The notes: generated from the sequence alone by a model not told the origin. A stretch of DNA of 64,000 bases from Diphasiastrum complanatum (GCA_029204225.1 CM055097.1:31512802-31576801), one strand, 5' to 3'. Positions 46,291 through 58,654 are shown, numbered from the stretch's first letter. A program made the numbers and translations.

Positions 46291-47160
46291 AGAGTTGACT
46301 CTGTCGCGACGACGTAGGTGATGCCTCGGGAGTCTTTACTTGATTAAACTTCATTATATTGACGTAAACTCATTGCCTAAAACCAAACATTAAAGATTAA
46401 TGTTGCTGATTAACACTAGTTTAAGAAGCTAACCCTGAAGTTAAGCATGGTATACAAATTTCTATAATGACGGGATTAAAGTCAAATAACTTGGACTTTA
46501 GAACGTGCATATGTTCTCTATCTTTACCTAGGCCTTACTCCCAAGAGTCAATAGTGTCATCATGGCATCCTTACATTACCTTGTGGAGGTGTTGTCCACC
46601 ACAGACTTTTAAAAATATCATTCCGTTGTACCAGTAAGTGAAGGGTGTTTACCTTCAGGGGAGCAGAGTCAATAAACTAATTAGGTCCTAAGTTCAACTT
46701 CTTGTTTGATCATATCAACCATCAACACACAAAGTCCAACATGCAATCCAACATTTGTTTCATGAGGTGAGAGTGTTAGGGAACTAACCTAGCTTGGACA
46801 TGATCCCAACAAAAACACAACTAAGAGTTGATTTGGCATCACTTTAGCATGAGCTCTAAATAGCCATTCTAGAGCAATCCAAGCAAGCCAACTAACAAAA
46901 TCAACATATCATGAGTGTTTTCCATATAAGCCAACACAAGATGTCAACCCACAAAACAAAAGCACAAACCTAGAGTTCACTTAGCCAATCAACATAGCAA
47001 TGAGCCTAACATCCTAGATAGTTACCCTCAGTCAAGTTAGGTCACTAGACTCAGCACTAAGAAAAGAAGTTGTAATTGGTCCTTTCAATTGGACTTGGCA
47101 CAAAGGTGAAACCAAAAAAATAATCAATCCCAGCTGGAATGCACTATCTTACTTCACAAA
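46291..47160. other. no gene seen
   Basis: Anonymous sequence upstream of the minus-strand gene and before the GA microsatellite (47167-47208). No domains, terminal repeats or RNA genes recognised. Confidence 0.45.
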
Positions 47161-47163
47161 AAA

Positions 47164-47166
<3 letters not shown>

Positions 47167-47208
<42 letters not shown>
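47167..47208. repeat. microsatellite (GA)n
   Basis: About 21 GA units just upstream of the Helentron region. Confidence 0.9.
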
Positions 47209-47295
47209 ATTACCATAACAGTCAAAGAAGAAATGGAATACCAAAGTAATGAGCAGACGACGTTGACAGATGCAGGTATTTTATATGCGCACTCG

Positions 47296-47510
47296 CGCAT
47301 CTATTCAATACTGTCCTTGAAGGATTCATGATCTACTGATCGATATTTGACAATTTCAATATTCCATCTTGCAATTATTCATTGCGATCAATATTCAATT
47401 ACACAAACACGCGCAATGGCGCATCTATTCAATACTTTCCTTGAGGGATTCGTCATTTGCCAATTGACACTTGACAGTTCCAATTTGCAATTACGTATTG
47501 GGATCATTTT
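47296..47510. repeat. imperfect tandem duplication, about 115 bp unit
   Basis: Copy 1 (47296-47400) and copy 2 (47415-47510) share gcgcatctattcaatact, ccttgargga, ttgacaattyca and ttgcaatta..attg.gatca. It may belong to the subterminal region of the Helentron. Confidence 0.7.
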
Positions 47511-47696
47511 CTATTATTTTGATATTTTAATTTGCAATAACCTACTGGGATCACTTTCTATTATGGCTAATAAAATTAGGTCTTGATTTTGACTTCCTTA
47601 AAGTAAGTTGCATAATGGATTTCCTAATACTGTTTTATTGCTTCTACTATTTATTGCTTAGATAATAATGTTTCCTTCGATGTAACAGAATTACAC

Positions 47697-49389
47697 ATGT
47701 CAAAAAGGCCTCGACCCGACATTTTAGCTGTAAATAATGTTTGCCCAATTTGGACGAACTGTGCCTTTGAAGGGATTATTCCGTCTAGGTATGGCAACTA
47801 CAATCGTGGGAACTAAAAACCAGGACAAACATGGACATATCTCAGGTGTGACATGACCGATCGAGTTGGCATGTTGACAGTGAAAACTATGATGCCCGGT
47901 TCAACATGCAGCAAAAGTTCAAATTGGATCGTATTTACGATTTGAGAACTTTGCCATTGTCCTGAAAACTGATTACGATTATGGCGATGCCAAATACCGA
48001 CTGCGTATAAAACACAACTTTGTTGTAACACAAATCCAACCGTTTGATGTCATTTCAAATTTCATGCCTACCGACAAGATTTGAAGCCTCCGAATGCGGA
48101 AAAAAGTTACCGACAAACGAGAAAAGGCAAATTACTGCACATTCGCAACAGCGGTTGCTCTTATAGGCATACTTGGCCAAGCGGAAGGCTTCCAAATGGA
48201 AAGATACGATATACAAGTTGCAGATGGCAAAACGACAAATGACATTCAAACGGTTAGTTGTTAACCTCATTCAAGTTCCTATAATAGGTTTCTGTATTTC
48301 CCACAAGTTTTGTTATTCGGATTTGCTGTTTTTAAAACATGCACATGGATTTGGTAGGTTTCATTTTTAGAAGCGACTCGTGCTCAATATTTTGAACTAG
48401 AAAAAGTTTTCCGACAAGGTCGTCCAGTTATCACAATGCTAAAGAATGGTCAAGGCACACTCAGGAATGGGTTGATTCGACTTACTATGCAACCTTATAC
48501 AATTTTTGCGGCAATCCATGATTTGGCATTTCAAAAGCTTTTGTTGGATGTCCAAGAATTCCATGTCGCTCAAGTTGTAGCTGTTGGAATGGAGGTGTAC
48601 TTGAAAAACTTTCATGTGTTACAATTTTACATTTATGTTTATGTGTTTCCTTGTTTTATGTACCATAAAACAATTCTACATTATTGTTTTATGGTACATG
48701 CTTCGAATGTATAAACTTGAAACAAATGTTGGAAAATGCATGCATGTAGGTATTCGAACATTGAAAATTACGAATATAAATGCTCCACCGATCAACTTCG
48801 TCTGTTCGATTTGCCAATCCAAGAAGATCACTAGAAAGTCATTCGCAACATGTTTTTGTCGTACATGTGATAATATCACGTTGTTGAAAAAAGTGGGTGT
48901 GCTTACGGCAGAAATTGAAGATGACAATGGTAAAATTGTGGCGGTGAATATTTATGATGAATGGGTCCAAACAATATTGGATCTACCTGAATCATTGCCA
49001 ATAGCATATGAAAAAGACCCAATCTCCATTCGTGGGAAAATGGTGGTTGTTGACACAAAAGCAAAATATCAACTTGCTGGTCAAAACAATCTTATTGGAG
49101 TGGAGATGCCTTGCACACGGTACATACGTATTTTTGATAGAATGCAATTTCTAATGTACCTCAATTATTTCGTTTTTTCTATTTCTGGTTTTCTAAATCC
49201 TTTGTTCAAATTGTATGTTGCAGTTCTATACCTGCTCGCATGCCTGTTTTTACTCAGATTGCTAGAACTAATGCAAGTACTTCACAACTTTGTATGGAAC
49301 CCTTTCAAGAAGCTGACTTGCCAATGGTGGAATGCTCTACCTCGGCTGATAATGCCATTGCAATGCTAAATGAAGAAACGAAGTTTTAA
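47697..49389 (+). CDS. RPA1-like single-stranded DNA-binding protein (transposon-borne)
   Basis: OB-fold protein related to the large subunit of replication protein A, a common passenger or partner gene in Helitrons. The first part (47697-48249) is frameshifted and has a TAA at 47814. It contains FENFAIVLKTDYDYGDAKYR and, later, ALIGILGQAEGFQMERYDIQ, a typical OB-fold junction. Further exons: about 48370-48596 (EKVFRQGRPVITMLKNG), 48750-49119 (zinc ribbon VCSICQSKK..CFCRTC, then ILDLPESLP) and 49224-49389. The last junction is in phase (PCTR|SIPARMPVF) and ends at TAA 49387-49389. The C-terminal half is well preserved; the N-terminal half may be broken. Confidence 0.65.
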
Positions 49390-49539
49390 CATGAACATGA
49401 CAATGTAGGTATAGTTGTGTATCTATATATGTTTAATAACTCACAAATGCTTTTAGTTCTAGTCATGGTTGACTTTGTTAATACCAACGATGGTACATGT
49501 TTCTTGTTCTACAAACTACTACAGTAAATGCACGATTTT

Positions 49540-50620
49540 TTGGAACTTTTGTTTACACTGATAGCCAACTACGACAACTGCTTTGCTTATAGATCTTGAC
49601 TTGCTATATTGTTCATCTTCCAGAAAAATTGTTGAAAATTGCTTGAATTTGTGCGAATGTGCATGTATATGTTATATGTTTTGACAATTTAGCTTATATG
49701 CTTTGAAAATGTAAGTTTACAACAAATCCCTTAAACTATGTCAGTTTAAATTTGTAATTTGCAAACTACAAACATAAGTCAAACCTAATCTTGTATCATA
49801 TCTTTGATTTTATTATAGAATGTTCGAGGTAATAATGTTCGCTTTTGTAAAATCAATTTTTACATTATATGTATTACTTTTTTTCCAATGTATGTATTCT
49901 TCTGCAATTGAATATTTGGAACTTCTTTTTGGAAATCCAAAAAATCCCGTTTTAGAATACATGTTCGTTACAAAGATATAATAAATGCAAGGTTTTTTGA
50001 AACTTTGGTTTACACTAATAGCTGTTTCATTTGATATCCTTAACTTATCGAGTGAAAAAATCTGATTGCACAAAAAGTTTCAAGTTCTTCCGATACAATT
50101 CTTACCAATTGCGCCAACCGCTTTCCTTACAGATGTTGATTTGACATATTCTTGTCCATCTTCCAACAATCACGTTACAAAGTCGTTTCCATTTTTGCAT
50201 AGTTGGTTCGTGCCTGTATTATTGCTTTCGAAATGCAAGTTTTTCAAGTAAACTGCATCTTTGGCAATTTCCCATGTTTGCGTATACGATCTATGTTTTG
50301 ACAATTTGGTTTACATGGTTTGGAAATTTAACTTTGAAGCAAATCTCTTAAACTATATAAAGTGTAAATTTCTAGTACATTAAAACCCTCAAATGTAATT
50401 TCTTGTATCATATCTTTGATTCTATTATAGTGTGTTCAAAGTAACTATCTTTTGTTCAAAACAATATTGCGCTCTATAAAATCAGCTTGTACAATATTTG
50501 TATTGGTTTTTTTTTTTCCAATGTATATGTTTTCCAATAAGGGAATATTTAAAACTTGTTTTTTAAAAGCCAAAAAAAATTCCATTTCCCAATACATGTT
50601 TGTTAAACAGATACAAAAAT
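49540..50620. repeat. diverged tandem duplication, about 610 bp unit
   Basis: Landmarks repeat in the same order. Cttgtatcatatctttgatt is at 49791 and 50402. Atgttttgacaattt is at about 49676 and 50291. Tccaatgtat is at 49886 and 50518. Atacatgttygtta is at 49957 and 50591. Both copies are non-coding and lie between the RPA-like gene and the Rep frame. They may carry promoter or intron sequence. Confidence 0.65.
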
Positions 50621-51840
50621 GGCTACTGGAAACAACTTTTTTGAGAGTTTGGCAATGGTGCTAGAACACAAAAGTAAGTCACAAGAAATCAGCTTTCAAG
50701 CAATTATACGATATTTTGAAACATGTTTAGTTAGAAGAGCCCCAATTGTGATTCATTGGCAACAAAAATATTTTGATACAGATCAATTTCAAAATATGCA
50801 CAAAATATCACTATCTATGACTTAATATCTTATCAAAGATCAAACACAAATAAAGTACACTATTGTATACCTTGACGAATTTTTGCTCACTTGGACTTGT
50901 TTGGCTTTAAACATCAATCTGATCATTGTCTTGTCAAGCAATCTCAAACAAATATGGGATAGTATAAAAACATGTCCTATTTGTATTTCAAAAACAGTAA
51001 CATTATTGTATGATGCGCAAAACAAACAATACTTGCCTCCAATACCAAGTCCTCAAATGATTGTTTGCAATAGTCAACATGCAGTTCCTGGTATTGCTAC
51101 TGAGACGCCAACTTTTGAATACAATACGAAAATCATGCGAATCAGTAAAACAATAAACCAGAAAAGAAAATGACATACAAAATTCTATTGGCATGCTCAT
51201 ATGAATTGTGAATTACTCAAAATAATGGTTGACAATACTTTGGAAACTGAACAAATTGTGAATTATTTTTTAGAAACTATGAAAATCCCAAGCAAATGTT
51301 TGACCACAAAACAAGTCACGAGACACATCAAATACTTGAAAAAACAAAACGCACAACATTGTCATGGCATAATGCTAAGAACATGTAATCAACCGTATGT
51401 TGAAAATAGAACTTGTTTTGAATGGGCAACTTCATACCGTAAACGAATTTTGCAATCAATTCATGATAACAAATACCTCTCTAGTATTGAAATCGCAAAA
51501 AAATTTTGCTCAACTATTGATCTGCATGCACATATTGGAATACCTGCAATTGCCCGATGTATACGATACTAAAAAGACAAAATAACGAACTCCCAAATAA
51601 TCCATCTGCACATGACTGTATTTCTCAAGATACAAATCATAATGTTGCTCAAAATAAGTAACAACAAAGGTATATTCGACAAATAAAAGACACATCTATA
51701 CATGTATGCCTCAGTTGTGGAAAACTCAATTTCAAGCATCAAACAAAGCAATTACCCATAGAAACAAGTCTATATTTGAAACAATTAAAACAAAACCATT
51801 TTGATTATGCAAGTGAACATACCATGCGAACTTGCAGAAA
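50619..51840 (+). pseudogene. N-terminal region of the Helentron protein
   Basis: A chain of plus-strand frames separated by single stops or shifts. 50619-50825 reads ATGNNFFESLAMVLEHKSKS. 50883-51173 follows, then 51201-51572 (CLTTKQVTRHIKYLKKQ). A shifted segment at 51697-51845 has CLSCGKLNFKH and ends CRNC, a C..C...C..C zinc-binding pattern seen ahead of Helitron_like_N. The start resembles an OTU signature but lacks the Cys (see findings). Function unassigned. Confidence 0.5.
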
Positions 51841-54433
51841 TTGTTAAATATTTGAAGGCCAAAAGAATGCCACCATTTCTATTCCCAATAAATGTATCAA
51901 TGAACAAAAAATTACCGACCGTCGAAAAATTGAACCAATTAGAAGAATGCTTAGTATCACCTAGACTTGCATTCACACAGACTCGACAACTGCACCCAGT
52001 TTTTGGTCAATTTAGTTTGCACGGAAACATTGTTAACGTATCTAGTAACTTACATAGGATTCAAACTACATTGCCTCGATTCCCTGATGAGAATTCCACT
52101 GTAGCTATACAAATAAAGCGAAAGCTTGAATATAAATCAGTTTTTGCTTTGGGCTTAGTTAGCCCTGATATCGTAATGACTGCATTGCAAGACCTTTGCA
52201 AAACAAACTTCTATACTGAATTGGCCATACAAATTCTTCCTAATTGGAAAGAACAATTACAAGCCAGTGAATTTGCATATCGATTACATAATACTAATAG
52301 CGATGTCTTACCATCAACTAGTCCTACAACCGTTACCTTTTCCGATAAAGAAACCACGAACTTTGTTGAAATTGCAGATGAGACGTTTTCAGATACCCTT
52401 ATACATAATTTTTTAACATCACAACACATACAAGATTTTGAAGACAAAATCATTTCAATAGCCCCAGCTGAAGGTTATCAACCATTGGGATTATTTCAAG
52501 AAAAAGATAGTGAGGAATTAAATTTCCCAACTTTGTTTTATGGATGTCGACGACACAAAATGCTCTGTGAAAACAATACATACCAACAAATTGCACAATG
52601 GGAAATCATGCACCATGATAGGCGTTTTGCAGCTCACATTCCAAATCTATTTTACAAAACTATTAAATGCCAAATTAAGTTCATTTTATCAACTGCACGC
52701 TTTCGTATACGAAAAGGAAAAACTTACGGACATACTCTTAAAGTAAAAGACATGCTTGACACTTCAAAAATTGCCATAGTAATGAAATCTGATATTGGAT
52801 ACAGAGATCTAGGAATGCTACGCACATCACCAGATTATCTTGACAAAACAAAAAAGGACATATTTGCAATGATCAGACAACTAGGACCACCAACATTATT
52901 TGTAACGTTCACAAGTGCCGAGTCACATTGGCCAGACCTTGTAACATGTTTACATAGCCTAGCAAATATTCATGCCTCAGATACACACTTACGTTTAGAA
53001 GAAAGCAATATACAAAACCTTATTCGACATGATCCTATAACTTGTGCAAGATATTACAATCATCGAATGAACTGCCTCCAGAAATTGATTCGGCAAGATC
53101 ATTCCAGTAACAAATTTTGCATTTGTAACTGAATTCCAACATAGAGGTAGTGAGCATGACCATGCACTTTTGTGGATAAAAGATAGTCCTCAGTTGTACA
53201 CAAGTTTTGTACATGAAATTACAACTTACATTGACACATATATCACATGTGACAAAACAAGTCTGCTTGAAAACATGCGAGATATACAAACACACAAACA
53301 TCGTAGTACTTCCAAAAAAAAGGGTCATTCTATTTGTCGATTCCACTTTCCGAAACCTCCCATGAGAAGAACAATTATACTGATGCCTTTACAAGAACAA
53401 TTTGCAAAAGAATTTAAAACGTTACAAGACATATCACATTCGATAAACAAACACTTGCAACATATGGGACTAGGAATGGATATGTCATTTGACGAATTTC
53501 TAACAATGCTTCAATTGAACAAACAAACCTATTTACATGCAATTTGATCAACAATTCAACAACCAACATTGTTTTTAAAACGCGAACCTCGAGACATTAG
53601 AACAAACAATTTCAATCAAACACTTGCACGTCTCTGGCAGGCCAACACTGATATACAATATATCTTAGAACCATACGCTGCTGCAAGTTATTGTACATCA
53701 TATTTGACAAAAATGGATAATAAAATAATTGCGGCTCTACATGAAATTATAAAAAATAATGTACAAAATCCTACCAATGACTGTGACCGAATAAGGAAAC
53801 TAGGAAACACATTTTTGAATGCACAACAAATGCCAGCTCAATTGGCAGCTTTCATTATGCTATCAATTTCATTGCAACATGTCTCTAGAAAAGTTATATT
53901 CATTAATACATGCACAGAAGATAATCGCACATTTGTTTTGAAACCAAAACATGTTTTACAAAACATGGATTCTGAATCTACAGAAGTACAAAGTGCATCT
54001 ATCATAGACAAATACAATAACAGACCAACAAATTTAGAAGATTTATGTTTAGCTCATATCGCATCAAAGTACAAGATAACGAATAGTAAATTCACCCGTA
54101 CAAAAAAAGATTCTATCATACGCCATGTCAAATTCAACAAACATAGAGACTCTAATAACTACTATAGAGAACAAATAATGTTATATGTACCATTTCGAAC
54201 ATCTAAAACAACCATCCAACTTGGAAAAGAACCTTGGCAACAAACTCATGATACTCCAAAAGGAAATTCAAGGAAATTCTAGAAACTATAACCATCTATT
54301 TGAAAACCCAACTACAAATGAAGATGTTTGGGATCAAATAGAACTTAATACTATACCCAATAAAGATACAACCCAATACAACTTCAACACTATAGAAAGA
54401 ACTAAGATATCAAATGAACAATATGATCTGTAA
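51801..54433 (+). pseudogene. Helentron Rep (HUH endonuclease) domain
   Basis: Initiator of rolling-circle transposition: it nicks one strand through a tyrosine after metal binding by the HUH histidines. The first frame (51801-53132) carries SMNKKLPTVEKLNQLEECLV, FGQFSLHGNIVNVSSNLHRI and LGPPTLFVTFTSAESHWPDL (Helitron_like_N). A frameshift near 53098 leads to QHRGSEHDHALLW, with the HxH at 53155-53163 intact. It continues with PKPPMRRTIILMPL to a TGA at 53545-53547. Read in the same frame, the next part has SYCTSYLTK with both candidate tyrosines (53689 and 53701). The last part reaches 54282, then a shifted 54433. Catalytic residues persist but the frame is broken at least three times. Confidence 0.8.
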
Positions 54434-54439
54434 AAAGAT

Positions 54440-55960
54440 ATGTACCTACCATCTACACAAAAAATGCCTTCACATGCAAAATTAAACCTTACAATACAAC
54501 CAAACCTTGAAATGCTTCCAAATGAAACCTATTAAGCACAACTCCAAAAAATGAACCAAGAATAGAAGCACATCTTCTATGAATGCATGCATAGAAAAAG
54601 ACTGAATCCAACAAAACATTTGCATCTCTTCCTTACAGGAGGGGCCGGAACTGGCAAGACCTTCACAACACAAATAATTGTCCAAGGACTGATACGACAT
54701 TACAATTGTCTTATAGGTATCATCCCAGGGAAACCGAAGTCCTTCTAACTGCCTTCACAGGAAAAGCTGCATTTAACATAGATGGGACTACTTTGCATTC
54801 TGCATTGAATATACCAATAAACACAAAACATATGGCACCATTGCCTTGTGATAGATTAGACACATTGACAAAAACCTATGAACATCTACAACAACTTGTC
54901 ATTGACGAGATATCCTTGGTTGGGAACCGATTGTTTTGCCATGCTGATCAACGCTTTTTTAAACCATAGACATGATTCATTTTTTGGAAACCTAGATGTT
55001 ATCATTACTGGTGACCTTTACCAAGTAGGTCCAGTGCGTGACTCGTGGGTCTTCCAACATGAAAACCATAGTATCGAATCACTTGCACCCAACTTTTGGC
55101 AAGATAAAATCCAATGCTATGAACTAAAACAAGTAATGCGACAAAAAGACCACCTGTTTGTTGCGATCCTTAATCGTTTCAGAAATGGAACACACACAAG
55201 CAATGACATAGAAGAAATTAATTATCAATGTTTTCATCGCAATCCAATTCCACTAAATATAACACATCCGTTTTTCAAGAATGAATTCACAAATAGACAT
55301 AATAATCATGTTTTTGAACAAACCAAAGGAATGGAATACATCCTTCTTGCAAAAGACTTCACAACTACTACATTACGATCAAGACACTAATTGCAAAACG
55401 ATCTTGCTTTCATGAGCAGTTTGCATGCGCAAATTAAAATAAAAAAAGGCATCGTAGTTGAATTATGTGCTGGAAATTATGACATTGAAGACGGTCTTGT
55501 GAACGGCGCAGAAGGCATATTCGAAAATGCAATGCTACAATGTAACGAACCTGTGATATGTATACAATTTACGAACATGAAAATCAGAAGACGCACAAGA
55601 CACAGGCTCGGACATTTGTACGCAAAAAATATTGAGCATACATGGACACCAATACATTTGTGAAAGAAACTCAAATCGGACCAAACATCAACAATAAATT
55701 CACTAGAAAACAATTCCCAATCCAAGCAGCTACCACACGTACAATACACCGAGCACAAGGACTCACTCTTGACAAGATGGCATTCGATCCCACTGGAATT
55801 ACACAACATGGGCTAACATATACTGCACTGTCTAGAATCAAAGAAAAACAGAACCTTTCTTTGTTACAACCGCTAAGAAATGAACATTTTCACATTCATC
55901 GTGACATACATGCAGAAATGCACCGTTTACTGACGATTGCAAATTTGTGTAATACTTTTC
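54440..55960 (+). pseudogene. PIF1-type helicase domain of the Helentron
   Basis: SF1B helicase that would unwind the donor strand. Walker A TGGAGTGKT is at about 54635-54661. Motif Ia is LLTAFTGKAAFNIDGTTLHS, Walker B VIDEIS (54899-54916), motif III ITGDLYQVGPV, then MRQKDH. Late motifs are DGLVNGAEG (about 55495) and FPIQAATTRTIHRAQGLTLD with TYTALSR (55710-55840). All conserved blocks are visible, but they are spread over at least four frames (shifts near 54680, 54960 and 55650; TAA at 55388). Confidence 0.8.
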
Positions 55961-56649
55961 CAAACATACAAAACAAAGCAAAAACACATCTAATAATACA
56001 AACACTCAACACTAGATCATTACATGCACATCACAAAAACATCATAGCAGATTACAATCTTATGGCATCTCACATAGTATGCTTACAAGAAACATATGAA
56101 AGAAATCCTGAAAAGTACTTCGAACAAAACTTTCATTCCATAGCTTGCCCTGGCAAACACGGTTTGACATTGTTATACAAACCCTTTTTGACATTGAATG
56201 CACACAAAGAAATCATTGTAAACAATTTTGAATTCATAATAGCCACTTTCAACAATTACACAAGACATGCAATACACATCATAGCTCTCTACAGATCACC
56301 ATACACAAACCTTTCAACTTTTTTCAAAACGTTACAACAACTGTTACAAAACTTGCCAACAAATATTCCATCTGTAATACTGGGCGATTTTAATATAAAT
56401 GCGTTAGGTAACACCACCTCTTTCCAAACACTCAACAAATTATTGTCATCTTATAAATTCCGAATTGCATGCACTGAACCAACAACCAACTATGGAACTC
56501 AAATAGACCAAATATGGACAAACACTTCATTGTGTCCTTGCGAATGTCAAACCACAGAAACATATTGGTCCCCACCACCACCCCTCATATTTTGCTTTCA
56601 AATTATCAAACAATCTTGCACAATTCAAGAACCCTTGTTCTATGGCTAA
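55960..56649 (+). pseudogene. EEP endonuclease domain fused to the helicase C-terminus
   Basis: Same frame as the end of the helicase (55642-56649). Motifs of the endonuclease/exonuclease/phosphatase fold appear in order: LNTRSLHAHH, HIVCLQETY (metal-binding Glu), IIALYRSP, VILGDFNINAL (Asp/Asn) and IDQIWTN. The final SDH motif, expected after YWS, reads YWSPPPPLIF, so the catalytic Asp-His pair is lost. Presence of this domain distinguishes Helentrons from ordinary plant Helitrons. Confidence 0.75.
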
Positions 56650-56749
56650 TTTCAATAGATCAATTTTGCGTTTGCTATAAACAACAAAAATCAAGCTACA
56701 ATGAACTCCCTATATATGTTACCTCTATAAATGTTTTGTCTTTGATTCC

Positions 56750-57200
56750 CTCCATAATTAATACTTGCATTCTTTATCCTACTCCCCAGGCCTAACATTT
56801 CTCCAGAGTGCACTGTACTACAAAATCATAACAACATGCAGGGCCTTTCGTAATCGCATTCGATCACCTTGTTTTCTTCTTCTTGTTTTTTTTTCTTTGC
56901 TTGTCTTCTACTTTGCAAGGGCTCATAGAGGGTTTTTGCTCATTGAGCAAAGATGACTCCTAGGGTTTTCGGACTCATTGAGGGGTTTTGGACGAAAGGG
57001 TTTTTACGGAGGCCATTTGGTGAAGCAAGGAGGCACATCCAAGGTCTCGAACAACACCATCTATTTTTTTTTATGCCTCCCTCGCGCACCTCTGAGCTGC
57101 TTGAGCTTACCTGATTCAGAGCTGCCTATGCACCTTTATACAAAGAGCGGATTTTTTGCACAAAGAGGGCTGATCAGGTTTTTTGCGCCATCCACACCAT
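56750..57200. other. no gene seen
   Basis: Mixed-composition sequence between the Helentron and the minisatellite; short frames carry no recognisable domain. The right end of the Helentron should lie near its start. Confidence 0.4.
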
Positions 57201-57202
57201 TC

Positions 57203-57476
57203 CTGGATCTGCAGCAAGTTATCTTCTCACACAGCCTTCTATGACTGTAGGCCGCTGGGCAGCAAGCCATCCTTCCATGAAACAAGCTTGCACATCCCTG
57301 GATCTGCAGCGCTGGAGTTATCTTCTCACACAGCCTTCTACGACTGTAGCAAGCCGTCCTTTCACGAAACAAGCTTGCACATCCCTGGATCTGCAGCGCT
57401 GGGGAGTTATCTTCTCACATAGCCTTCTACGACTGTAGGCCACTGTGCGCAGCACGCCATCCTTCCATGAATCAAG
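57203..57476. repeat. minisatellite, three copies of 87-95 bp
   Basis: Units begin at ctggatctgcagc (57203, 57298 and 57385) and share gttatcttctcacayagcc, ttctaygactgtag and catgaaacaagcttgcaca. The copies differ by short indels around the ggccgctgggcag segment. Confidence 0.85.
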
Positions 57477-57898
57477 CTCCAGGATTGTGATTGAATTTTT
57501 TTTGAGCGAAGTAACCAGGCAATCAGCGTTTTTCAGTCCACGGCTGTTCTCCTATCTGTAGCCCACCGCCCACTATAGTTCTTCATCAACAATTCTCAAT
57601 TTGGAGTTCTCTTTTAACAAGGTGATCTGCAGGAGTTCCCTTCATCAACATTCAGTTTGCTGCTTTCAGACATTTTCAGATCTTTTCAGCAATTTTTCTG
57701 GCTATTTTTTTCGACTTCAGCGATTTTTCAATATTTTTCTATTGTTTTCCAGATTTTAGCGGTGTTTGTCATCTGTATTTCAACCGTTTCTAGCCATTTT
57801 TTCAATCATTTTCAATGGGTTTCCAGCTGATTTTCACTTCACGTTTCTCATTGGCATTCATAGCCAGTCATGTCCACAGTTTCTAACTCCACGGGTCC

Positions 57899-58170
57899 AG
57901 GTTTGTGCGACTCATATTACTATGCTAGTCATATTCTCTCCGAGTACTTCATATTACTATGCTAGTCATCTTCTTGTGCGAGTACTTCCTGTGCAAATCA
58001 TTTCCACGGTTATCTCCACCACGGATATCTCCACGGGTCCAGGTTTGTGCGAGTCATCTTTCACCGTGTGTGAGTACGTCAAGTTCCTGCCTACAAGTCA
58101 TTTTTTTATTAGGTTTGTGCGAGTCAATTCCCATGTACGAGTCATTTTTTCACCAGGTTTGTGCGAGTCA
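57899..58170. repeat. dispersed 16-bp repeat aggtttgtgcgagtca
   Basis: Four copies at 57899 (one mismatch), 58041, 58111 and 58155, with shorter gcgagt/acgagtca variants between them. Spacing shrinks from about 140 to 45 bp. No coding frame is credible across it. Confidence 0.75.
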
Positions 58171-58237
58171 GTTCCCGCGTACACCCTGTCCATGCGAGTC
58201 ATTCCCTGATTTATTCCATACGAAACTCCGGATGTTT

Positions 58238-58498
58238 TTAGTTTTCCGATATTGACACAAAATGACTGCAATTCCATGGTAGGTTTATTACATGATCTAC
58301 CTCTCTGCTAGGTGGTAAACCATGTGGCAAATCTTCAGGAAAAACATCTTTAAATTTAGACAATAAAGTTTCTAATTTACTGATTTTCTGCTGAATAGAA
58401 CTGAAAATAGAAACTTCAGGAATAAACTGAAAGTCACATAAGAATACCTGATGGTCTTCGTCTCCGATTAGCTGACAGAGCTCTGAACTGCAGACCAT
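58238..58498 (-). pseudogene. Ty3/gypsy pre-RT fragment
   Basis: Minus-strand frame containing LLSKFKDVFPEDLPHGLPPS followed by REVDHVINL. This is the conserved block just upstream of the gypsy reverse transcriptase. Nothing else of the element remains on this strand. Confidence 0.75.
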
Positions 58499-58654
58499 AG
58501 GGTTGTTGGGAACATCATGCTCCCAATCGAAAACTTAGCGTCGCCCACTAAACCATTATTTGGTATGCCTCCTACGCAACTGATCTAACCTATTATTACA
58601 TCACTTCGGCTACTCACTGATCAACCATCAGCAAAATAATCTTGCCACGTCTAG

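Larger units (their letters stand above)
47290..56750 (+). mobile_element. Helentron-type rolling-circle transposon, decayed
   Basis: All modules are on the plus strand: RPA1-like gene (47697-49389), N-terminal region (50619-51840), HUH Rep (51801-54433), PIF1-type helicase (about 54440-55960) and an endonuclease fused to its C-terminus (to 56649). A Rep-helicase with C-terminal EEP endonuclease defines Helentrons within the Helitron order. I place the left border near the 47.3 kb tandem repeat and the right border after the endonuclease stop. No terminal hairpin or insertion dinucleotide could be verified. Multiple frameshifts make it non-autonomous. Confidence 0.75.
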
